DNA of 64,000 nt from Moritella sp. 5 (GCF_018219455.1 NZ_CP056122.1:2356001-2420000); one strand, 5' to 3'; shown: positions 44,493 to 52,924, counted from the stretch's first letter. Translations and numbers: made by a program. The notes: a model not told the origin generated them from the letters alone.

Positions 44493-44601
44493 CCTTAACA
44501 AGAACCTGAATGCGACAGCTAACACTGTCGTATTTTTTCGCAAACAACAAAAAGCGCAAAACCTGCGCCAGCATTATCTGCGGTTTAGGTTAGCGTTAGG
44601 C
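44493..44601 (+). repeat. attC-like site 1 (possible integron cassette boundary)
   Basis: The stretch begins CTTAACAAGAACCTGAA and ends GGTTAGCGTTAGGC. The end reversed and complemented (GCCTAACGCTAACCTAAA) aligns with the start over TAAC and AACCT-AA, giving the R/L box pairing of an attC, and GTTAGGC (44595-44601) fits the GTTRRRY core. Internal hairpins CGACAG...CTGTCG and GCGC...GCGC lie between. About 109 bp, within the attC size range. The left core is degenerate. Confidence 0.45.
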
Positions 44602-44690
44602 GTCACGGAGTAGATTCATGGAACTAGTTAAAATATACCCACCTAGCACCTAGTGGGGAGTCATTATGTCTATGTCTTTCAGGAGATTCC

Positions 44691-45205
44691 ATGAAGTTTT
44701 ATCGTGCTGAAGAATATCAGGTATCTTGTGAAGAGCAGTTTCAGCGATACCACCGGGAGATACTGACGTTGCTTCCTGATGCAGTTATTGAGCATATTGG
44801 GGCATCTTCTATTCCTATGGCTGTATCTAAAGGTGATCTAGATATATTAGTAGGTGTAGATGGTGCCGAACTAGAAGAGGCAGTTAAACTCCTCACGACT
44901 TTAGGCTTTCAAGAGAAAGCCGATACGTTAAGAACACCTGAACTCTGCATGTTGGAAGCCACCTCTGGCGAAGATGTCGCATTTCAAGTAGTCGCTAATG
45001 ATTCAGAGTTTGAGTGCTTTTTAGATTTTCGCGATAAACTACGTGAAAACAGCTCTCTAGTTCAGGAATACAATGAGCTCAAAATATCTTGTACAGGCTG
45101 CCTCAAGATGAGTACCGCTTAAAAAAGTCAGCCTTTGTAGAGCACGTCTTAGCGCAGGCACAACCAATCAATCCGAGTTTAGGTAGTATATGGAATATAA
45201 ATTAG
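44691..45205 (+). pseudogene. GrpB-family nucleotidyltransferase-like gene, frameshifted near 45100
   Basis: The intact N-terminal part gives 143 residues with the GrpB core VIEHIGASSIPMAVSKGDLDILVGVDG (Gly-Ser/Ala-x-x-x-P and acidic KGDLDI). After ISCTG, around 45100, the open frame ends as CLKMSTA. In another frame the expected family C-terminus continues as PQDEYRLKKSAFVEHVLAQ, running to a TAG at 45203-45205, for about 171 residues in total. A single indel (or a sequencing error) explains this. The out-of-frame tail overlaps the start of the next gene by 16 bp. GrpB/UPF0157 proteins belong to the nucleotidyltransferase superfamily; function is unknown. Confidence 0.75.
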
Positions 45206-45621
45206 ATATAGAGCCATTAGATAATGATATCAATGAGATCCGTTGTGGTTTAATCAAGCATAACACTCCATTTTTGGGCGGTATTATCAAGTCAGAGGTT
45301 AGCTACTACGCCGTAGAGGGGGACAAAAAAATGGGTGGCATTGTCGCTGACCTTTGGGGGAATTGGTTACTTATTAAATTCCTTTGGGTTGATGATTCCA
45401 TGAGAGGTAAGCAAGTCGGTAGCGAGCTTCTTCATCTTATTGAAGAGTATGCAAAATCGGAAGGGTGTAAGTCAGCACTTGTTGATACATTAAGCTTCCA
45501 AGCCAAACCCTTTTATGAAAAGCATGGGTACAAATGCCAAATGGTGTTGGAGAACTACCCTTTAGATTCATCGCTTTCATTTCTCACCAAATCGCTCAAT
45601 GATAATAGTCTTTATAGCTAA
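45190..45621 (+). CDS. GNAT-family N-acetyltransferase
   Basis: 143 residues. The acetyl-CoA-binding motif A is LWVDDSMRGKQVGSELLHLIEEYAKSEG (RGKQVG in place of Q/RxxGxG/A). Motif B follows in ALVDTLSFQAKPFYEKHGYKC. The substrate is unknown. Its second half closely resembles the GNAT at 51477 (DTxxFQAKxFYEKxGY), so the two are probably paralogues. Ribosome site AGGT lies seven bases before the ATG, inside the tail of the frameshifted GrpB gene. Confidence 0.85.
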   Translation: MEYKLDIEPLDNDINEIRCGLIKHNTPFLGGIIKSEVSYYAVEGDKKMGGIVADLWGNWLLIKFLWVDDSMRGKQVGSELLHLIEEYAKSEGCKSALVDTLSFQAKPFYEKHGYKCQMVLENYPLDSSLSFLTKSLNDNSLYS

Positions 45622-45666
45622 TACCATTGACATCATCAAAGGCGAACACGTTTCTTAAGGGGCCGT

Positions 45667-46107
45667 ATGAAAATTGACACAGCGACTAAAGCTGAATATT
45701 TAGAATTAATAAAAATTTGGGAGTCATCTGTTCGTGCTACTCATGATTTTTTGAGTGACGAAAATATCTCATCGTTAAAGCCGCTAATACTTGAACATTA
45801 TTTTGATGCTGTCGACTTACGAGTAGCTAAAAATGACAGTAAAACAATTGCTGGCTTTATTGGGGTCGCAGATTGTAACGTAGAAATGTTATTTATTTCG
45901 CCAGACTACAGAAATAAAGGTGTTGGTTCACTTCTACTTAAAAATGCGATTGAAAATCAATCCGCCAATAAAGTAGATGTAAATGAACAGAATCCAGATG
46001 CAGTGGGCTTTTACAAACATTTAGGTTTTAGCGTTATCGGTCGTTCGCCATTAGATGGGCAAGGTAATCCTTTCCCGTTAATCCATATGGCGTTAACCGA
46101 CACATAA
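45667..46107 (+). CDS. GNAT-family N-acetyltransferase
   Basis: 146 residues. N-terminal IWESSVRATHDFLSDENI resembles the YafP/PA4866-like group. Motif A is LFISPDYRNKGVGSLLLKNAIEN and motif B VNEQNPDAVGFYKHLGFSVIGR, ending FPLIHMAL. Similar proteins act on small molecules or protein termini; the substrate cannot be told. An AAGGGG ribosome site lies six bases upstream. The TAA is part of ATAACAAG, the start of attC-like site 2. Confidence 0.86.
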   Translation: MKIDTATKAEYLELIKIWESSVRATHDFLSDENISSLKPLILEHYFDAVDLRVAKNDSKTIAGFIGVADCNVEMLFISPDYRNKGVGSLLLKNAIENQSANKVDVNEQNPDAVGFYKHLGFSVIGRSPLDGQGNPFPLIHMALTDT

Positions 46108-46184
46108 CAAGAAAATAAACGAGGGCACGTAACAGTTGGTTACGTTTCGCTATATATTTTTAGCCCATTATTTGGGCATTAGGC
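46103..46184 (+). repeat. attC-like site 2
   Basis: Starts with CATAACAAG overlapping the stop of the preceding gene and ends with GGGCATTAGGC (core ATTAGGC, 46178-46184), 15 bp before the next start codon. Two internal stems, GTAAC...GTTAC and GCCCA...TGGGC, make it foldable. The core departs from GTTRRRY at its first base. Confidence 0.4.
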
Positions 46185-46198
46185 ATCAAAGGATAGAC

Positions 46199-46717
46199 AT
46201 GAGTAGTCTGAATATAAGAGTTCTAAATAAGGAAGACTGGGCAATTTATAAAGAACTCCGCCTCTTATCTCTACAAGACTCGCCAGATTCGTTTGGCAGT
46301 AGTTATGAACATGAGGTTCAGTTTCCTAATGAAGAGTGGGTTTCTCGTCTTGATCCTGATAATCGGGCGAAATATGCACGGCCACTTATTGCAGAGCTAA
46401 ATGGTGTTGCAATAGGTCTAGCTTGGGGAATGCTTCACAGTCCGAGCGATAAAACAGCCCATATCTATCAAATGTGGGTTTCTTCTCGTGTTCGTGGTCA
46501 AGGTGTTGGTCGATTATTGCTTAACAAAATCATTGAATGGGCAAAAAACTGTGGTTTGGATTATATTTCTTTAGCAGTAACAACGACCAATATGGCCGCT
46601 GTTCATCTATATAAAACGATTGGGTTTGAGCCTTGTGGGTCATTAGGAAGGCTCCGAGAAATATCAGTGCTGTCTGTTCAACCAATGAGATTGAAATTGT
46701 GTACTAATGTTGCCTAA
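46199..46717 (+). CDS. GNAT-family N-acetyltransferase (RimI-like)
   Basis: 172 residues from the ATG at 46199 with AAAGGA ribosome site; longer in-frame starts lie inside the attC-like site and are unlikely. The N-terminus NIRVLNKEDWAIYKELRLLSLQDSPDSFGSSYEHE is characteristic of a widespread acetyltransferase group. Motif A is MWVSSRVRGQGVGRLLLNKIIEWAKN, then SLAVTTTNMAAVHLYKTIGFEPCG. The stop codon is embedded in GCCTAACAAACGCTTGAA, a very good left half of an attC. Confidence 0.87.
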   Translation: MSSLNIRVLNKEDWAIYKELRLLSLQDSPDSFGSSYEHEVQFPNEEWVSRLDPDNRAKYARPLIAELNGVAIGLAWGMLHSPSDKTAHIYQMWVSSRVRGQGVGRLLLNKIIEWAKNCGLDYISLAVTTTNMAAVHLYKTIGFEPCGSLGRLREISVLSVQPMRLKLCTNVA

Positions 46718-46779
46718 CAAACGCTTGAATACAGCGGGTTTAGAGCGTCTAAATCTCTATTTGTTCTCAAGGGGTAAGT
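46711..46779 (+). repeat. attC-like left half-site 3
   Basis: GCCTAAC (46712-46718) is a perfect RYYYAAC core, followed by AAACGCTTGAA as in chromosomal-integron repeats. The expected closing GTTRRRY core is not found before the next gene, so the site looks truncated or degraded. A small stem GTTTAGA...TCTAAAT lies inside. Confidence 0.4.
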
Positions 46780-47235
46780 ATGGATATCCAGTTTAAAAGT
46801 GCTTCTGAGATGAAATATGCAGAGTCACTAACTCAGTCCAATATGTCTCGTTATTATTTAACTCGGAATATCGTTTGGGATAGCAATTTGTTTATAAATA
46901 ACTGGGCCAAATTGGATAATTTTGACATATTCGCGGATGGACTTCGTGTTGGTGTTGTTCGTTTTAGTTATAACGAATCAACCACTTTTCTACGAGATTT
47001 ACAGTTAAGTCCAGAATTTCAAGGAAAGGGAATTGGAAGTAAAAGTCTCGATATTATTGTTGAACATGCAAGGCAGCATAAATCGACAAAGTTACTTCTT
47101 CGCGTTTTTAGTGAAAACCCAGCCGTCAAACTATATAAAGAAAAAAAGTTTACTCAAACCGTAGAAGTGAATGGGTTAATAGAAATGGAATTTATTTTAA
47201 GTTCAAGCTTGCCCTTTAGCATAACCAGAGTTTAA
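46780..47235 (+). CDS. GNAT-family N-acetyltransferase
   Basis: 151 residues. Motif A is LQLSPEFQGKGIGSKSLDIIVEHARQH, followed by LLLRVFSENPAVKLYKEKKFTQ. The N-terminal half (SRYYLTRNIVWDSNLFINNW) is of the type seen in acetyltransferases of integrons and mobile regions. The substrate is unknown. An AAGGGG box lies eight bases before the ATG. Next gene starts within 41 bp on the same strand. Confidence 0.85.
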   Translation: MDIQFKSASEMKYAESLTQSNMSRYYLTRNIVWDSNLFINNWAKLDNFDIFADGLRVGVVRFSYNESTTFLRDLQLSPEFQGKGIGSKSLDIIVEHARQHKSTKLLLRVFSENPAVKLYKEKKFTQTVEVNGLIEMEFILSSSLPFSITRV

Positions 47236-47275
47236 AAACGGAATGAAAACATTTTCCAAATATTTTAGGCGTTTC

Positions 47276-48520
47276 ATGATTAAGAAGTTTTTGTCAGCGA
47301 TTTCGATTTATCGCGGTTTACCGAAAAATATCTATTATCTAGCGGTCGCAAGAATGATTTTAGGAATGGGTAATTTTATCATTCCCTTTTTAGTTTTATT
47401 TTTAACAGATAAATTGGGTTATTCAGCTACGGTCGCAGGCTCTCTAGCTATGGGGGTTACTGGGACTTATCTTTTGGGTAGTTTTTTAGGTGGGAAGTTA
47501 TCGGATATATTAGGGTATAAACTGGTCATGGTTTTCGGCGAGTTTATAGGGGCTCTATTACTCATTTTCTGTGGTTTCTTTTCTGATGCTCCTGTATTGG
47601 TGCCAGCATTTTTATTTGGTGCTTATTTCTTTATTGGTTTGGCATTACCAGCAAGTAACGCTTTAGTCGCAGATCTATCAAATGCGAATAATCGTGATGC
47701 GGTCATGTCGTTGAGCTATCTAGCCTATAATTTTGGTTCAGCTTTAGGTCCAATTATGGCGGGGTATTTATTCTGGAATTATACCGAATGGATATTTTTT
47801 GGTAATGGTTTCGCCGCATTGTTTGGCGTTTTGATTGTAGCTATGTTTATTCAGGTACAACCTGAAACTGAATCTATAAACGAAAGTGAGTTAGAAAAAC
47901 CTGTTTCTGGCTCAGTCTGGTCTGTCCTGAGGGCAAGACCAAGACTATTGTTTTTCACTTTCCTTTGCGGATTATTGTGGTACTCATTAAATCAAATGAC
48001 GATGGCAAGCCCGCTATATTTGAGCCATATATTTGGAGACGCGGGGCCCATTTTATTTGGGCAGCTAATGACCTATGCGTGTGTATTAGTCGTATTTATT
48101 ACGCCAATTTTGATGAAGTTTACGGCGAATAAAGCTGAAACAATCAGCTTGGCATATGCAGGTTTTATGTTTGCATTTGGATATACGCTAGTCATGCTGT
48201 TCCCAAATATCCCTGTGCATTTTATCGCTTGGTTGTTTCTATCTGCTGGTGAAGTCCTGCTGTTGACGAAAGAGGGCATATATTTAGCAAATAACTCTCC
48301 ATCTAGTCATCGAGGGAGAATTCAAGGTGTGTTAGTTACGCTCCGAAGTATTTTGGTTATGCCAAGTTTTATCGTTATCGGTTACTTTATCGATAATTAT
48401 GGTTACCGTTTTACTTGGTATAGTGTGATCGCAATTTCAATTGTTGCTGCTATCGGACTTTATGTAATGACAATCAAAAACAAGCAGGGTCCTGTAGTTG
48501 CTATTGAAAAATATTCATAA
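47276..48520 (+). CDS. Major facilitator superfamily transporter
   Basis: 414 residues from the ATG at 47276, which has TTAGG six bases before it; the ATG at 47243 would add 11 residues. Twelve predicted membrane helices. The loop 2-3 signature GGKLSDILGYK (GxLaDrxGrk) is near 75-85, and ILGMGNFIIPFLVLFLTDKLGYS opens the transport domain. Likely a drug or metabolite exporter, possibly resistance-related given the neighbouring acetyltransferases; the substrate is unknown. The stop is followed at once by CAAGCAATCAAGG and, 24 bp later, ATTAGGC. Confidence 0.88.
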   Translation: MIKKFLSAISIYRGLPKNIYYLAVARMILGMGNFIIPFLVLFLTDKLGYSATVAGSLAMGVTGTYLLGSFLGGKLSDILGYKLVMVFGEFIGALLLIFCGFFSDAPVLVPAFLFGAYFFIGLALPASNALVADLSNANNRDAVMSLSYLAYNFGSALGPIMAGYLFWNYTEWIFFGNGFAALFGVLIVAMFIQVQPETESINESELEKPVSGSVWSVLRARPRLLFFTFLCGLLWYSLNQMTMASPLYLSHIFGDAGPILFGQLMTYACVLVVFITPILMKFTANKAETISLAYAGFMFAFGYTLVMLFPNIPVHFIAWLFLSAGEVLLLTKEGIYLANNSPSSHRGRIQGVLVTLRSILVMPSFIVIGYFIDNYGYRFTWYSVIAISIVAAIGLYVMTIKNKQGPVVAIEKYS

Positions 48521-48551
48521 CAAGCAATCAAGGTCATCAATTTTATTAGGC
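48517..48551 (+). repeat. attC-like short motif after the MFS gene
   Basis: ATAACAAGCAATCAAGG at the MFS stop and ATTAGGC at 48545-48551. The same pair of motifs bounds the earlier cassettes, but only 18 bp separate them, too short for a functional attC. Perhaps a deleted remnant. Confidence 0.25.
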
Positions 48552-48754
48552 AATATTGTAAAGACTTATGGTATTGCTTTTCGTCGTATAGATCATATCT
48601 GAGCGTGGAACAGTATTACTTAGCCACTACATAGCACTACAAGCTTTAAGTGAGTCACTTGTTAAAACCCTACCTATGTGTACCGACAGTAATAGTCCTG
48701 TAAACCATCTAATTTAATCTTATTCGCCTACACTTAGCAGATAAAAATAACTAA

Positions 48755-49597
48755 ATGGTGATAACTAAGATGTTTAATACAACATTGTGTACCCGTTTAT
48801 TCATCCTGACATGCCCCTTTACAACTCAGCTTTATGCCGCCGACTGGAAAATGAATGCAGGGGTGCATGATTTTTTCGTCGCTCAGGAGAGCTCGCATAC
48901 GTTCGGTGCTGGGGTTGGACTTGTCGTATTACACACAACAGAGAATGAGATTCTGTTAACTGGAAGTGTTGATGCTTTTATTGATCGAGATAAGGATGAG
49001 CTTGATCAAGACCATATTCCTATTTGGTATCAATTTAAGTTGTTAAGTAAAGCCTTACTCGCGCGGCTTTCTAAAGACGTATCGGTTAATTGGTTAATAG
49101 ACATCAAGGGGAGGTGCAATACAGTAAGTGCAGTAGAGCAAGAGTTTAAGTTGATGCCGGGAGTTAATCTCCAGTACGACTCACCTTCTTTGTCTATAGC
49201 CTCGACGTTTTTAACGGGCTATTACTTCTTAGAAATAGATGATGATGCGCCGAAACTACGTGGTTACGCTCGAGATGATTTGCAAAATAAAAGCGGGGCA
49301 ATGTCACTCAGTGCGGATGTGCGCTTTGCTTTAAGGGAAAAGCTGGAAATGAACGCCTCAGCGCAACAATGGCATGATGGTGATACCTGGCTTGAAAATC
49401 AATATACGTTTAGCCTAGTTTATAATACAACTGATTGGATTAAAAAGAGCAATACTATTATCAGTGCCGTGTACACAAAATATAATTTAGATCCTTATGA
49501 TAATAAACCTGCGAGTGCACCTGATTATCAAGCGATATTGGCTTGGGATAACGATATGGTGATCCGCGCTTATATTAGCTTTCCACTCGGTTGGTGA
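48755..49597 (+). CDS. Putative outer-membrane beta-barrel protein, unknown
   Basis: 280 residues (the ATG at 48770 would give 275). A signal peptide (hydrophobic LFILTCPFTTQLYA) is predicted to be cut before ADWKMNAG. The mature protein is made of amphipathic strands, for example FGAGVGLVVLHTTENEILLTG, YQFKLLSKALLARLS and MSLSADVRFALREKLEMNA. It ends in AYISFPLGW, the terminal aromatic residue expected for BAM-inserted barrels. I recognise no family. It stands alone between the MFS gene and a Sel1-repeat lipoprotein. Confidence 0.6.
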   Translation: MVITKMFNTTLCTRLFILTCPFTTQLYAADWKMNAGVHDFFVAQESSHTFGAGVGLVVLHTTENEILLTGSVDAFIDRDKDELDQDHIPIWYQFKLLSKALLARLSKDVSVNWLIDIKGRCNTVSAVEQEFKLMPGVNLQYDSPSLSIASTFLTGYYFLEIDDDAPKLRGYARDDLQNKSGAMSLSADVRFALREKLEMNASAQQWHDGDTWLENQYTFSLVYNTTDWIKKSNTIISAVYTKYNLDPYDNKPASAPDYQAILAWDNDMVIRAYISFPLGW

Positions 49598-49809
49598 TGT
49601 CAATCACAATCACAATCTTACAATCACTCTAACTCGATTCTTCCGCTTCTGTTCTTCACCAAATGTCCTATAAAAGATCCCTTTAAATAAAAGTCTCAAT
49701 ATTGCGGAATAAGGTGGTTAAGATCTATATCCAACCGTATGGTTTTAAATGTATGATATTAATTGGGATATCATCGTTAATTATAATTTAAGGATTAAAA
49801 ATAATTAAA

Positions 49810-51390
49810 ATGAAACATATTTTACTTGTAGCGTTCCCTGTTGCTTTTTTTGTTCTTTCAGGTTGTTCAAATACTAATAAACCGCTAGATACTATCAAAT
49901 ATGAAACGCGAGATGCTGTTAAATATGAGCCGTTGTCTTCGCCATATGAGTTGGCCGTTATGTATTACCGTGATGACGATATTTCTCAGGGCTATTCAGA
50001 TACCGTAGCTTTGTTTCATAGAAGAGTGGAGCAGGGGCTCACTGAAACGCAAGCGGAAAACTATATTGGTGTTATGCATGAGAATGGACAAGATATACCA
50101 CTGAGCGATATAGAGGCCGCTCAGTGGTATCGTAAAGCTGCCGAGCAAGGTAATGTTTATGGACAATTACTGCTTGGTTATATGTATAAATATGGGAAAG
50201 GTGTTTCTCAGAGCAATACCGAAGCAATCATGTGGTTTCATGAGGCGGCAGAGCAAGGTAACTCGGAAGCGCAATATGAACTTGCTCGTATATATTTTAG
50301 TGGACCAGATGATTTTAAAAATGGCAGCGAAGCAGTCATTTGGTATCGTAAATCGGCTGACCAAGGGGATGTCAGAGCACAAACCATGCTTAGTGTTATG
50401 TACTTGGAGGGACTGTTTGTTGTTCAGAATGATAGTGAGTCAATAAATTGGTTACGTAAGGCTGCTAATCAAAATGAAGCTTATGCTCAAGCCCTTCTCG
50501 GTTCGATATATTATCAGGGGCTAGGTACTACGATTGCTCAAAATTATAACGAAGCGGCGTTATGGCTTGGTAAAGCTGCGGCGCATAATTATGCTGGTGC
50601 GCAATATTATCTTGGCCTTATGTATTTAAATGGACAAGGTGTACCTCAGGAAAATGCAGAGGCTATAAACTTACTTCATAGTTCGGCAAAACAGGGCTAT
50701 GCTAAGGCACAATATCAGATTGGAGCCATGTATTATCATGGTAAAGGTGTAACAAAGAGTTATTCCAAGGCTGTTAATTGGCTTAGTAAAGCGGCGAAAC
50801 AAGGAAATGCCGAGGCGCAACTCGTTCTTGCTCTTATGTATGATATCGGAAAGGATCAACCTAAGAATTACCCTGAAGCAGAAAAGCTGTACCTGCAATC
50901 GGCAGAGCAGGGACTTGCAGTCGCACAGTATTACCTTGGTAGCATGTATAGATTTGGTCGAGGGTGTTCTATAGATTATAAAAAAGCGGTGCGCTGGTTC
51001 CAAAAAGCGGCCGAACAAGGACATCCTAAAGCACAAAATAATCTTGCTGATTTATATTATAATGGACTCGGTGTGTCTCTGAGCTATAAAAAAGCGGCAT
51101 ATTGGTTCAGAAAAGCGGCTGAACAAGGCGTTGAATCAGCACAATCTAACCTTGGGTTAATCTATGAGTACGGGCTAGGTATACCTCAGAGTTATAGCGA
51201 AGCAGTGAACCTGTACCGAAAATCAGCCGCACAGGGTTTTGCAGAAGGTCAATATAACCTTGGTATTATGTATTTAACTGGGAGAGGCTTACCTCAGAAT
51301 AATGCTGAAGCCATAAAATTATTTCGTAAAGCTGCTGCGCAAGGTTATACCGCCGCTCTGGATAAATTGAAAGTTGCAGGGGCTATCTAA
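49810..51390 (+). CDS. Sel1-repeat (SLR) lipoprotein
   Basis: 526 residues. The N-terminal signal peptide ends in a lipobox (VLSGCSN, Cys near 19). About twelve consecutive Sel1-like repeats follow (residues about 75-520), each of the form AxxWYRKAAEQGxxxAQxxLGxMYxxGxGV, the alpha/alpha repeat of TPR-like solenoids. Such proteins are adaptor or scaffold modules, often in secreted or host-contact functions. Nothing shows the partner. No operon mate: the gaps are 212 bp upstream and 86 bp downstream. Repeats 5 and 8 are the most divergent. Confidence 0.88.
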   Translation: MKHILLVAFPVAFFVLSGCSNTNKPLDTIKYETRDAVKYEPLSSPYELAVMYYRDDDISQGYSDTVALFHRRVEQGLTETQAENYIGVMHENGQDIPLSDIEAAQWYRKAAEQGNVYGQLLLGYMYKYGKGVSQSNTEAIMWFHEAAEQGNSEAQYELARIYFSGPDDFKNGSEAVIWYRKSADQGDVRAQTMLSVMYLEGLFVVQNDSESINWLRKAANQNEAYAQALLGSIYYQGLGTTIAQNYNEAALWLGKAAAHNYAGAQYYLGLMYLNGQGVPQENAEAINLLHSSAKQGYAKAQYQIGAMYYHGKGVTKSYSKAVNWLSKAAKQGNAEAQLVLALMYDIGKDQPKNYPEAEKLYLQSAEQGLAVAQYYLGSMYRFGRGCSIDYKKAVRWFQKAAEQGHPKAQNNLADLYYNGLGVSLSYKKAAYWFRKAAEQGVESAQSNLGLIYEYGLGIPQSYSEAVNLYRKSAAQGFAEGQYNLGIMYLTGRGLPQNNAEAIKLFRKAAAQGYTAALDKLKVAGAI

Positions 51391-51476
51391 GCATTACCAT
51401 GAATAGTCTCGTTATAAGTTAGGAATGTTTTTATCGAGAGGCGCGATAGAAACCTGTTAAGCTCTAGGGGGAACCA

Positions 51477-51890
51477 TTGGAAATCACAGACAATCCAAAA
51501 GAAGAAGATATACGCATTATTAGTTCGAATGTAAGGCATTATAACCTAGAGTTCATGCCAAATGATTTCAGTGAGTTAGCTGTATTTGAACGAGATATTC
51601 AGGGAGTATTAATTGCGGGGTTAACTGCAAAGACATATTGGGAAAGGCTTGATATTGATTATTTGTGGGTGTCCTCCGAACACAGGGGTAAAGGTATTGC
51701 CCGAGAGTTACTTTTAAAGGCCGAAGAAGAGGCTATTCACCGTGGTTGTAAATACGCTCAACTTGATACCTTCGATTTTCAGGCTAAAGAGTTTTATGAA
51801 AAGTTAGGATATGAAATTTTTGGTAAGCTTGATGGTTATAAAAATGGACATAAGAGATTTTATTTGAAAAAGTGTTTAAAGCTGACTTAA
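51477..51890 (+). CDS. GNAT-family N-acetyltransferase
   Basis: 137 residues from a TTG at 51477, with the strong ribosome site TAGGGGG eight bases upstream and no closer ATG. Motif A is YLWVSSEHRGKGIARELLLKAEEEAIH; motif B is YAQLDTFDFQAKEFYEKLGYEIFGKLDG. It resembles the GNAT at 45190, suggesting duplication within the accessory region. GTTATAAGTTAGG (51403-51420) and the downstream TTAACAGGCCGCTGAG again recall the cassette-boundary motifs. Confidence 0.8.
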   Translation: MEITDNPKEEDIRIISSNVRHYNLEFMPNDFSELAVFERDIQGVLIAGLTAKTYWERLDIDYLWVSSEHRGKGIARELLLKAEEEAIHRGCKYAQLDTFDFQAKEFYEKLGYEIFGKLDGYKNGHKRFYLKKCLKLT

Positions 51891-51943
51891 CAGGCCGCTG
51901 AGATCCTCTCCATAAAATTATGAAGAGGAGAAGGACTATAGTA

Positions 51944-52387
51944 TCAATCTAAAAGACCTAATAACAAGGCCGCAGCTGCTGTTTGTAAAGCTTCATCATC
52001 ATCTTTAGCGTTTTTGATTACACCGACTTCTTGTAAAAAATGTGGATTATTACCTTTATACACCTTGCCCCACTTAGCACTATAGCTAGTAGAGCTCGCA
52101 CATTCGTATCGACCTATTTCTTCTCCAAAAACATCATAAATTTTGTGCCATTTAGCACTGTAACCTGTTGTTGATTCATTTTCCCATTTTCCGACTTCGT
52201 TTGAATCTTTGTACACTTTGCCCCATTTAGCACTGTAACCTGTTGTTGATTGACTTTCGCATTGTCCAACTTCAGTTGAATCTTGGTACACTTTGCCCCA
52301 TTTACCACTGTAACTAGTAGAATGTGCAGTTTCAAAGACCCCTACCATTTCTGAGTAACCTGAATCACTTTTGTAAATATCAGCCAT
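51944..52387 (-). CDS. Protein of tandem 25-residue repeats, unknown function
   Basis: 147 residues without signal peptide. Repeats with the pattern (S/G)YS(A/G)KWxK(V/I)Yxxxxxx(V/I)G start near residues 25, 50, 75 and 101, the last being shorter, with periods of 25-26; an N-terminal partial copy may precede them. The pattern YxDxxxEVGxxE suggests two short strands per repeat, so a small closed beta structure, similar to the four-fold beta-flower type, is possible (inference). The last 30 residues are acidic and then hydrophobic (ALQTAAAALLLGLLD). Repeat units are also near-identical at the DNA level. The gene is convergent with the GNAT at 51477. Confidence 0.6.
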   Translation of the reverse strand: MADIYKSDSGYSEMVGVFETAHSTSYSGKWGKVYQDSTEVGQCESQSTTGYSAKWGKVYKDSNEVGKWENESTTGYSAKWHKIYDVFGEEIGRYECASSTSYSAKWGKVYKGNNPHFLQEVGVIKNAKDDDEALQTAAAALLLGLLD

Positions 52388-52600
52388 TTAATCATCCTTA
52401 ATTTTAGTGAGAATATCTAACTTGTCGAATGTATCACTAAGAATAACACTTAACCTATTGATTATATGACTAAGATTGAAAAATGTGATTCGACGTCAGT
52501 TCGCTGATTTTTTTCGTCCTTCATACCTAATTTACTGGGTACACTATTTTAATAAGGCTAGAATAGATGGATTTGGGTTACATGATAGGGTATGCAATTA

Positions 52601-52924
52601 TTAGCGCTCGAGTAAAGACAGCTTATTTTCGACTCCATCCCATACGTCAGCATCTGCTGGTGGCTCGCATTTATCTGTAATAACAGGCCATAGTTCAGAG
52701 AGCTCTTCATTTAATTCGATAAATATCTCTTGATCTTCAGGCACTTCATCTTCTTGGAAAATTGCATCGACAGGACATTCTGGTACGCAAAGTCCACAAT
52801 CAATACAGGCTATTGGATTTATGACTAAAAAGTTTGGTCCTTCATGAAAGGCATCAGCAGGGCATACAGGGACACAATCACCATGTTTACATTTAATACA
52901 GTTTTCGGTTACGACAAAAGCCAT
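52601..52924 (-). CDS. fdxA: 7Fe ferredoxin FdxA
   Basis: 107 residues. Cysteine motif [14 protein letters not shown] (residues 9-22) and [16 protein letters not shown] (about 40-55) are the seven-iron pattern with [3Fe-4S] and [4Fe-4S] clusters, as in Azotobacter ferredoxin I. The acidic C-terminal extension ([22 protein letters not shown]) matches the FdxA family. It is a soluble electron carrier. No partner gene is adjacent; the gene is divergent from the oxidoreductase at 53148. Confidence 0.93.
   Translation of the reverse strand: MAFVVTENCIKCKHGDCVPVCPADAFHEGPNFLVINPIACIDCGLCVPECPVDAIFQEDEVPEDQEIFIELNEELSELWPVITDKCEPPADADVWDGVENKLSLLER

Noticed and set aside
44602-44690. Short ORF MELVKIYPPST between attC-like site 1 and the GrpB gene
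   Set aside because: Eleven codons, no ribosome site, no coding signal.
51904-51929. Imperfect 11-bp hairpin between the GNAT at 51477 and the repeat-protein gene
   Set aside because: One mismatch and no T-run on either strand; too weak to call a terminator.
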